NCBI GenBank assembly: GCA_964555295.1
Contig: CAZKRL010000056.1
Span: forward strand, 1-11,067
Length of the DNA stretch: 11,067 nucleotides
Source of the DNA: CAZKRL01 sp964555295
Lineage (GTDB): Bacteria > Bacteroidota > Bacteroidia > Flavobacteriales_D > Sanyastnellaceae
Reading direction: 5' to 3'
Shown: in pieces, positions 6,470 through 11,067 of the stretch
Position numbering within the stretch: position 1 is the first letter of the stretch
How the letters are laid out: each line of letters opens with the position of its first letter
Made by a program: the position numbers and the translations under genes
Notes under the pieces: generated by a model
The model's input: the letters and a program-made list of their open reading frames with translations, nothing else
The model's database searches: none
What the model was told of the DNA's origin: nothing

Positions 6470-6715
6470 ATGGAATTACTTACTGTTCTTTTGGAAGCAT
6501 CGGCAGCAGCCGGTTATGCAGGAATCGGAGCCGGACTTGCCGCTATCGGCGCTGGTATCGGTGTGGGTCTTATCGGTAGCCACGCCCTCGATTCAATGGC
6601 TCGTCAACCTGAAATTTCAGGAGACCTTCGTGCCAACATGATCGTGGCAGCAGCACTTGTGGAAGGGGTTGCCCTTTTCGCGGTGATTGTTTGCCTGCTG
6701 GTAGTTTTCGCATAA
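6470..6715 (+). CDS. atpE: F-type ATP synthase subunit c (81 aa)
   Basis: Forms the rotating c-ring in the membrane. It is a two-helix hairpin: a Gly/Ala-rich first helix (about residues 14-37, with GAGLAAIGAGIG), the polar loop ARQPE (44-48) that contacts gamma and epsilon, and a second helix with the ion-carrying Glu65 in ALVEGVALF. The residues that hold sodium in Na+-type rings are absent: Val stands where the first-helix Gln would be and Glu65 is followed by Gly-Val instead of Ser-Thr. Proton coupling is therefore expected. It lies 26 bases after atpB, with an A-rich leader (taacaaataacaaacaa) and no Shine-Dalgarno sequence. Confidence 0.97.
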   Translation: MELLTVLLEASAAAGYAGIGAGLAAIGAGIGVGLIGSHALDSMARQPEISGDLRANMIVAAALVEGVALFAVIVCLLVVFA

Positions 6716-6723
6716 GAAACACA

Positions 6724-6737
6724 CGGTCTTACGACCG
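6724..6737 (+). other. Intercistronic hairpin between atpE and atpF
   Basis: CGGTC (6724-6728) and GACCG (6733-6737) form a perfect five-pair stem with loop TTAC, 8 bases after the atpE stop. It is too short and lacks a T run, so it is not a terminator. Subunit c is needed in about 8-15 copies per complex, so a structure at this boundary might protect or process the atpE message; that role is inference only. Confidence 0.35.
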
Positions 6738-6752
6738 AAATAAATACGAACT

Positions 6753-7250
6753 ATGGACGCATTACTGAGTGTATCGGTAGGTACTGTTTTCTGGGCATCG
6801 GTGGCCTTTATTGCTGTACTTCTCATTTTGAAGAAGTTCGCCTGGGGCCCCATTCTCAAGTCGCTGGAAGAGCGCTCTCAGGGCATTGAAAATGCGCTGA
6901 AAGAAGCCGATCGCGCCCGTGAGGAAATGTCGAAACTCAAAGCAGGAAACGAGCAACTGCTCCGTGAAGCCCGCGATGAGCGCGACAAAATTTTGGTGGA
7001 AGCGAAAGCCCTTCGCGATAGCATCGTAGGCGAAGCCAAATCCAAAGCATCTCAGGAAGCAGAGCGAATGATCGCCTCAGCGAAACAGGAGATTGAAAAC
7101 CAGAAGAAAGCGGCAATCACAGACCTGAAGAATCAGGTTGCGCAGTTGAGCGTTGATATTGCCGAGAAATTGTTGCGGGATAAGTTGAACGACGCCGATC
7201 GTCAGAAGGCCCTGAGCTCTGCATTGGCGGCTGAAATCAAAGCCAACTAA
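6753..7250 (+). CDS. atpF: F-type ATP synthase subunit b (165 aa)
   Basis: Peripheral stalk subunit that anchors F1 to the membrane. A single N-terminal membrane helix (about residues 9-27, VGTVFWASVAFIAVLLIL) is followed by KKFAWGPILKSLEERSQGIENAL, the usual b-subunit hinge. A long charged region rich in Glu, Lys, Arg and Ala then follows and should form the coiled-coil dimer (about 35-150). The length is typical. The start at 6753 is the first ATG and places the membrane helix at the very N-terminus as expected. It is 37 bases after atpE and ends 2 bases before atpH, so atpF and atpH are tightly coupled. Only one b-type gene is present, so the stalk is probably a homodimer. Confidence 0.96.
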   Translation: MDALLSVSVGTVFWASVAFIAVLLILKKFAWGPILKSLEERSQGIENALKEADRAREEMSKLKAGNEQLLREARDERDKILVEAKALRDSIVGEAKSKASQEAERMIASAKQEIENQKKAAITDLKNQVAQLSVDIAEKLLRDKLNDADRQKALSSALAAEIKAN

Positions 7251-7252
7251 TC

Positions 7253-7810
7253 ATGGGAAATGCTCGCATAGCCGGCCGCTACGCCAAGTCTCTTCTCGAT
7301 CTCTGCATCGAAAAGAATCAGCTTGACAACACCGCAGCCGATATGCAGTGCCTTCATCAGGCATTTACTGAAAGTCGTGAGCTGCGCAATCTGTTGTCAA
7401 GTCCGGTGGTGAAATCCGATGCCAAATCCGCTGTGTTGGAAAAGGTATTCGGCAAAAGTGTATCGCCATTTACGATGGCCTTTATCAGGTTGCTCACTGA
7501 CAAGCGCAGAGAGCATTATCTGGGCGAGGTGGCAGAAAGTTTCCATCGTCAGCTGCTTGCCTACCGTGGTATTGTTCGCGCAGAGGTGGTTTCGGCGGTG
7601 AAACTCGATGAGCAGACCCGTACGAAGTTGTTGCAGCAGGCGACCCTAATTGCTGGGTGCAACGTTGAACTTACTGAGCGCATAGACGCGGAATTGCTGG
7701 GAGGTTTTCGATTGAAAGTGGGCGACCGTCTCATCGATGGTGCTGTGTCGTCTTCCCTCAATCAATTAAGAAGAAATTTTGAAGACAATCCATATGTGGC
7801 GGATTTTTAA
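7253..7810 (+). CDS. atpH: F-type ATP synthase subunit delta (185 aa)
   Basis: Links the peripheral stalk (b subunits) to the top of the alpha3-beta3 head. The N-terminal helical domain begins ARIAGRYAKSLLDL (4-17), the normal delta start. The C-terminal signature of the OSCP/delta family is visible at about residues 144-163: IDAELLGGFRLKVGDRLIDG. The length is normal. The ATG at 7253 follows the atpF stop by 2 bases, so translation of the two is probably coupled. The gap to atpA is 31 bases and A-rich. Confidence 0.95.
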   Translation: MGNARIAGRYAKSLLDLCIEKNQLDNTAADMQCLHQAFTESRELRNLLSSPVVKSDAKSAVLEKVFGKSVSPFTMAFIRLLTDKRREHYLGEVAESFHRQLLAYRGIVRAEVVSAVKLDEQTRTKLLQQATLIAGCNVELTERIDAELLGGFRLKVGDRLIDGAVSSSLNQLRRNFEDNPYVADF

Positions 7811-7841
7811 AAGCCACATGAACTCATAAAAAAACATCAAT

Positions 7842-9419
7842 ATGGCGGAAGTGAAACCTGCTGAAATATCGAATATCCTGAGAGAACAACTCTCCGGAAT
7901 GAAGTCGGAAGCCGAACTTCAGGAAGTGGGAACCATCCTTCAGGTGGGTGATGGTATCGCCCGTATCTACGGTCTTTCCAACGTACAGTCGGGAGAATTG
8001 GTGGAATTTGAAAATGGTGTAAAAGGCATCGTACTCAACCTGGAAGAAGATAACGTGGGTGCTGTATTGCTGGGTCCCAGCGGCGAACTCAAAGAGGGCT
8101 CAGTGGTGAAACGCACCAAACGCATCGCTTCTGTAAAAGCTGGAGAAGGTCTCCTGGGCCGTGTGGTAAACACACTCGGCGAAGCCATCGATGGTAAAGG
8201 TCCGATCAGCGGTGAACTTTTCGAAATGCCACTCGAGCGCAAAGCACCGGGTGTAATTTATCGTCAGCCCGTGAAAGAGCCGCTCCAGACGGGTATCCGC
8301 GCCATTGATGCAATGATTCCGATCGGTCGTGGTCAGCGCGAATTGATCATCGGTGACCGCCAGACAGGGAAGACCACTGTGGCCATCGATACTATTATCA
8401 ATCAAAAGGAATTTTACGATAAAGGTCAGCCCGTATTCTGTATTTACGTGGCTATCGGTCAGAAAGGATCAACCGTGGCCGCTACGGTGAAGACACTCGA
8501 AGAAAACGGAGCCATGCCATATACCATTGTGGTGGCAGCAACGGCGTCAGATCCCGCTCCACTTCAATTCTACGCACCTTTTGCCGGTTGTGCTTTCGGT
8601 GAATATTTCCGCGATACCGGAAGACCTGCGTTGATTGTTTATGATGATTTATCCAAGCAGGCGGTAGCATATCGCGAGGTGTCTCTCTTGTTGCGTCGCC
8701 CGCCCGGACGTGAGGCTTATCCCGGTGACGTTTTCTATTTGCACTCCCGCTTGCTTGAGCGTGCGGCCAAGGTAAATGAAACACAAAGTGTTGCATCAGC
8801 CATGAACGATTTGCCCGAGTCATTGAAGGGTAAAGTGAAAGGCGGCGGTTCGTTAACGGCTTTGCCTATCATTGAAACGCAGGCCGGTGACGTGTCTGCA
8901 TATATTCCTACCAACGTTATTTCAATTACCGACGGACAGATATTCCTGGAGTCGAACCTCTTCAACAGCGGTGTGCGTCCTGCGATCAACGTAGGTATCA
9001 GCGTAAGTCGTGTGGGGGGTTCTGCGCAGATCAAGTCCATGAAGAAAGTGGCAGGTACCTTGAAGCTCGATCAGGCGCAATTCCGGGAGCTCGAGGCATT
9101 TGCAAAATTTGGTAGCGACCTGGATGATGCTACTCGTTTCGTACTCGACAAAGGACGTCGCAATGTGGAAATTTTGAAGCAAGGTCAAAACCAGCCGATG
9201 TCGGTAGACAAGCAGGTGGCCATCTTGTATTGCGGCACGAAAGGTTTGCTATCAAAGGTTCCGGTAGATCAGGTGAAAAAGTTTGAGGAAGATTATTTGA
9301 ACTACCTCCATACCAACCATCGCGACGTGCTGGACGCTCTAGGTGCTGGCAACATTGATGATAAAATTACCGGCACACTTGAGAAAGTTGCCAAGGATCT
9401 TACGGCTCGTTACAACTGA
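7842..9419 (+). CDS. atpA: F-type ATP synthase subunit alpha (525 aa)
   Basis: Non-catalytic nucleotide-binding subunit of the F1 head. The P-loop is GDRQTGKTT (171-179), and the arginine finger that reaches into the catalytic site on beta is Arg390 in ISVSRVGGSAQ. Other family markers are VGDGIARIYGL (35-45), RELIIGDRQTG and ALPIIETQAGDVSAYIPTNV (340-359). It is longer than the E. coli protein (513 aa). The extra residues fall around NETQSVASAMNDLPESLKG (312-330), a segment I recognise from other Bacteroidota AtpA proteins, so this is a lineage feature and not an assembly error. The start is the ATG at 7842 (MAEVKPAEISNILREQL), the usual N-terminus. The leader is aaaaaaacatcaat, A-rich with no Shine-Dalgarno sequence. 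Confidence 0.98.
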   Translation: MAEVKPAEISNILREQLSGMKSEAELQEVGTILQVGDGIARIYGLSNVQSGELVEFENGVKGIVLNLEEDNVGAVLLGPSGELKEGSVVKRTKRIASVKAGEGLLGRVVNTLGEAIDGKGPISGELFEMPLERKAPGVIYRQPVKEPLQTGIRAIDAMIPIGRGQRELIIGDRQTGKTTVAIDTIINQKEFYDKGQPVFCIYVAIGQKGSTVAATVKTLEENGAMPYTIVVAATASDPAPLQFYAPFAGCAFGEYFRDTGRPALIVYDDLSKQAVAYREVSLLLRRPPGREAYPGDVFYLHSRLLERAAKVNETQSVASAMNDLPESLKGKVKGGGSLTALPIIETQAGDVSAYIPTNVISITDGQIFLESNLFNSGVRPAINVGISVSRVGGSAQIKSMKKVAGTLKLDQAQFRELEAFAKFGSDLDDATRFVLDKGRRNVEILKQGQNQPMSVDKQVAILYCGTKGLLSKVPVDQVKKFEEDYLNYLHTNHRDVLDALGAGNIDDKITGTLEKVAKDLTARYN

Positions 9420-9438
9420 TATTGAATAGCTTGCAGGC

Positions 9439-10314
9439 ATGGCCAATCTGAAAGAAATACGCATTCGCATCACCTCGGTCAACAGCACCATGCAGATAAC
9501 CTCTGCCATGAAAATGGTGAGTGCTGCAAAGCTGAAGCGTGCTCAGGATGCTATCGTCCGGATGCGTCCGTACGCCGAAAAGATGCAGGAAATTCTGGGT
9601 AACGTAAGTGCCAGTCTTGATGCCTCAGAAAGTAAATTTTCCAAGCCGCGGGAAGTCAAAAAAATTCTTGTAGTTGCCATCACATCGAACAGAGGGCTCT
9701 GTGGTGGTTTCAATAACAATGTTTTGAAAGAGATTCGTTCGCGCCTGAAATCAGAATGGTCGGGAGCCAAGGTCAATGTGCTCTCATTGGGCAAGAAGGC
9801 CTTTGATGTTTATCGCAAGACAGAAATGCATACTACTGAAGGATTTGGTGACACGCCATATTCCATCTTTGATAAGCTCACGTTTGATGCTGCGGGTGCG
9901 ATTGCAGGCGGTATCATGGAGCAATATGCTGCAGGCAAGTACGATAAGGTGGTGCTTGTTTACAACAAATTCAAGAATGCTGCATCGCAGGTACTTGCAT
10001 GCGAGCAATACTTGCCGGTGGTTCAGCAGAAGGCTGTAAGCACGGGTCGACAAAAAGATTATATCTACGAGCCGCAGAAAGAACAAATTCTGGAAGAGCT
10101 CATACCACGCACATTGAAAGTGCAATTATTCAAAGCTCTTCTCGATAGCAACGCTGCGGAGCATGGTGCCCGGATGACAGCGATGCACAAAGCCACCGAC
10201 AACGCCGGTGAAATGGTGAAGGAGCTGAAGCTCAACTACAACAAGGCACGTCAGGCCGCCATCACCGGAGAAATCCTTGAGATTGTAGCGGGTGCTGAGG
10301 CGCTGAAGGGGTAG
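9439..10314 (+). CDS. atpG: F-type ATP synthase subunit gamma (291 aa)
   Basis: Central rotor shaft that couples c-ring rotation to the catalytic sites. The N-terminal helix MANLKEIRIRI...ITSAMKMVSAAKLKRAQ and the C-terminal helix ending NYNKARQAAITGEILEIVAGAEAL are the two strands of the coiled coil that enters the alpha3-beta3 head and are the most conserved parts of the family. Between them is the globular domain with TSNRGLCGGFNNN. The length is typical. The gap to atpA is 19 bases. It is the last gene of this cluster: beta (atpD) and epsilon (atpC), which follow gamma in many other bacteria, are not next to it and must be elsewhere, as is usual in Bacteroidota. Confidence 0.97.
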   Translation: MANLKEIRIRITSVNSTMQITSAMKMVSAAKLKRAQDAIVRMRPYAEKMQEILGNVSASLDASESKFSKPREVKKILVVAITSNRGLCGGFNNNVLKEIRSRLKSEWSGAKVNVLSLGKKAFDVYRKTEMHTTEGFGDTPYSIFDKLTFDAAGAIAGGIMEQYAAGKYDKVVLVYNKFKNAASQVLACEQYLPVVQQKAVSTGRQKDYIYEPQKEQILEELIPRTLKVQLFKALLDSNAAEHGARMTAMHKATDNAGEMVKELKLNYNKARQAAITGEILEIVAGAEALKG

Positions 10315-10385
10315 GTGTCCACAAAAAATATCGCTCTGAATCTTCGCTTGTGAGTTCAACGCGGCGAGGTTCCTTTATTGAAATG

Positions 10386-10399
10386 TAATCGTACGATTA
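10386..10399. repeat. 14-base perfect palindrome TAATCGTACGATTA
   Basis: Every base of this dyad is matched, with no spacer, and it lies in the 197-base gap between convergent atpG and the ORF6N-type gene. Such a site could bind a dimeric regulator or be a recombination target. However, roughly one perfect 14-base palindrome is expected by chance in a window of this length, so it is only a candidate. Confidence 0.3.
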
Positions 10400-10474
10400 T
10401 GCGGGCATATTGCAAACCTAGTCTTGAGTGAAAGGCGCTTCTTCAGGCGAGAAACAGTCTGTTGGTGGAGTTCC

Positions 10475-10495
10475 CGTGGTTATTTTATCACCACG
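10475..10495. terminator. Hairpin between convergent genes, possible two-way terminator
   Basis: CGTGGT (10475-10480) pairs with ACCACG (10490-10495) around a nine-base AT loop. It sits 160 bases after atpG and 17 bases past the stop of the minus-strand gene. On the plus strand a run of six T (10507-10512) comes 11 bases after the stem, too far for a canonical terminator. On the minus strand no T run follows. It is the best candidate in the gap but weak. Confidence 0.35.
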
Positions 10496-10511
10496 ATGTT
10501 GATCCGTTTTT

Positions 10512-11067
10512 TCAAAGTATCAGAAGCTTATTCTTTAGTTGAGGAAGTAGTTCGTCCATTCTACTGAAAGCGAAACATTTTGAGCCAAGGTCTTTTAGAC
10601 TGGCACCAAGATGATACAGGTGGGTGTCATCAATGATGAGAAAACGGTCGTGGCTGCTGTGGTTTTCAATGAAATGGATGGGTGTGTATTGCCGGTTATG
10701 GATGTCCAGATCTTTCAGAAATACAGATTTTGGTTTAGAATGAATGGTGCACTTTATGTTCTCTTTACGCTTATTAAGGAGGAGAAGAGTGTTTTCATTC
10801 ACATAATTGTCCACAAGCACAAGGCTGCTTTGAGCTTGTCTTATTAGTTTACTCGTGAAAATATGCGCATCGAAAAGTTGGCCTTCGAAGAAAATACCCT
10901 GAAGTGGAATATGGTTCTTATGGAAGGCATCCAAAACTTTTTCTATGGAAGCATCCGTTTTGAGTTGTTTCATTTCCAGTGTATCGATACGTTGAATGAC
11001 GGTATGAAGACTAGCAATGGTTTTGCGCATGGCAACAAATGCTTGCATTATTTGTATGCATACCTGC
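10512..11067 (-). CDS. ORF6N-family protein, C-terminal part with phospholipase-D-like domain; N-terminus beyond window
   Basis: Looks like the C-terminal part of a family common in Bacteroidota, in which an N-terminal phage-type ORF6N DNA-binding domain is joined to a PLD-like domain. The frame is open to the right edge: before the first Met (11048) it reads QVCIQI, giving QVCIQIMQAFVAMRK, the usual junction after ORF6N, so the real start lies outside. Counted from that Met, a helical linker (IQRIDTLEMKQLKTDASIEKVLDA in part) leads to GIFFEGQLFDAHIF (51-64), a strand VLVDNYV (77-83) and HDRFLIID (133-140). The last matches the PLD motif HxKx4D with Arg for Lys, then YHLGASLKDLG (145-155). 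The family's function is unknown to me; DNA binding or cleavage and phage or mobile-element origin are inferences. It converges on the atp operon. Three 60-base lines inside it (from 10561, 10741 and 10921) are 37-43% G+C, against 47% and 62% for two lines of atpA (8341, 8281), which hints at a different origin. Confidence 0.75.
   Translation of the reverse strand, partial: QVCIQIMQAFVAMRKTIASLHTVIQRIDTLEMKQLKTDASIEKVLDAFHKNHIPLQGIFFEGQLFDAHIFTSKLIRQAQSSLVLVDNYVNENTLLLLNKRKENIKCTIHSKPKSVFLKDLDIHNRQYTPIHFIENHSSHDRFLIIDDTHLYHLGASLKDLGSKCFAFSRMDELLPQLKNKLLIL

Noticed and set aside
10611..10847. A 78-codon plus-strand frame opposite the ORF6N/PLD-like gene
   Set aside because: Antisense to a frame with clear family motifs (HDRFLIID, GASLKDLG); no independent support.
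1..11067. CRISPR arrays, tRNA or rRNA genes, insertion sequences, riboswitches
   Set aside because: Read for regularly spaced repeats, tRNA-like folds, transposase motifs and known leader motifs in all gaps; none seen.

Overview
The window comes from a bacterium of the phylum Bacteroidota, most likely a Cytophagales-like lineage (inference). Three things point there. The F-type ATPase cluster runs atpB-E-F-H-A-G with no atpD or atpC behind atpG. The promoters fit the Bacteroidota sigma-A consensus (TTG, 19 bases, TAnnTTTG). The proteins have Bacteroidota hallmarks: AtpB with a secreted His-rich N-terminal extension, AtpA with an extra segment near residue 320, and the Bacteroidota form of YceD. 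Translation starts mostly follow A-rich leaders without a clear Shine-Dalgarno sequence, also usual for the phylum.

Layout. Positions 1-745 hold yceD and rpmF (L32, cut by the left edge) on the minus strand, with a good promoter at 770-799. From 994, fabH, accB and accC run on the plus strand: the KAS III step that starts fatty-acid synthesis, plus two subunits of acetyl-CoA carboxylase. accC converges on an acyl-CoA dehydrogenase gene (minus, 4031-5170). That gene is divergent from the ATP synthase operon at 5301-10314, which encodes the whole FO part (a, c, b) and the delta, alpha and gamma subunits. At the right edge a minus-strand gene (10512 to beyond 11067) encodes the C-terminal part of an ORF6N-family protein with a phospholipase-D-like domain. 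It is the only accessory-looking gene here.

How the genes fit together. The left half is lipid metabolism: YceD with L32, then FabH, AccB and AccC for making acyl chains, and an acyl-CoA dehydrogenase for oxidising acyl-CoA. The right half is energy conservation. The beta and epsilon subunits must be encoded elsewhere. 

No new defence system, CRISPR array, RNA gene, insertion sequence or other clear undescribed system is visible. No gene-free stretch exceeds 300 bases; the largest gaps are 746-993, 5171-5300 and 10315-10511. The points most worth a second look are the ORF6N/PLD-like gene, the promoter that sits inside the longest possible atpB reading frame and so decides its start, the His-rich AtpB domain, and the inverted yceD-rpmF arrangement.
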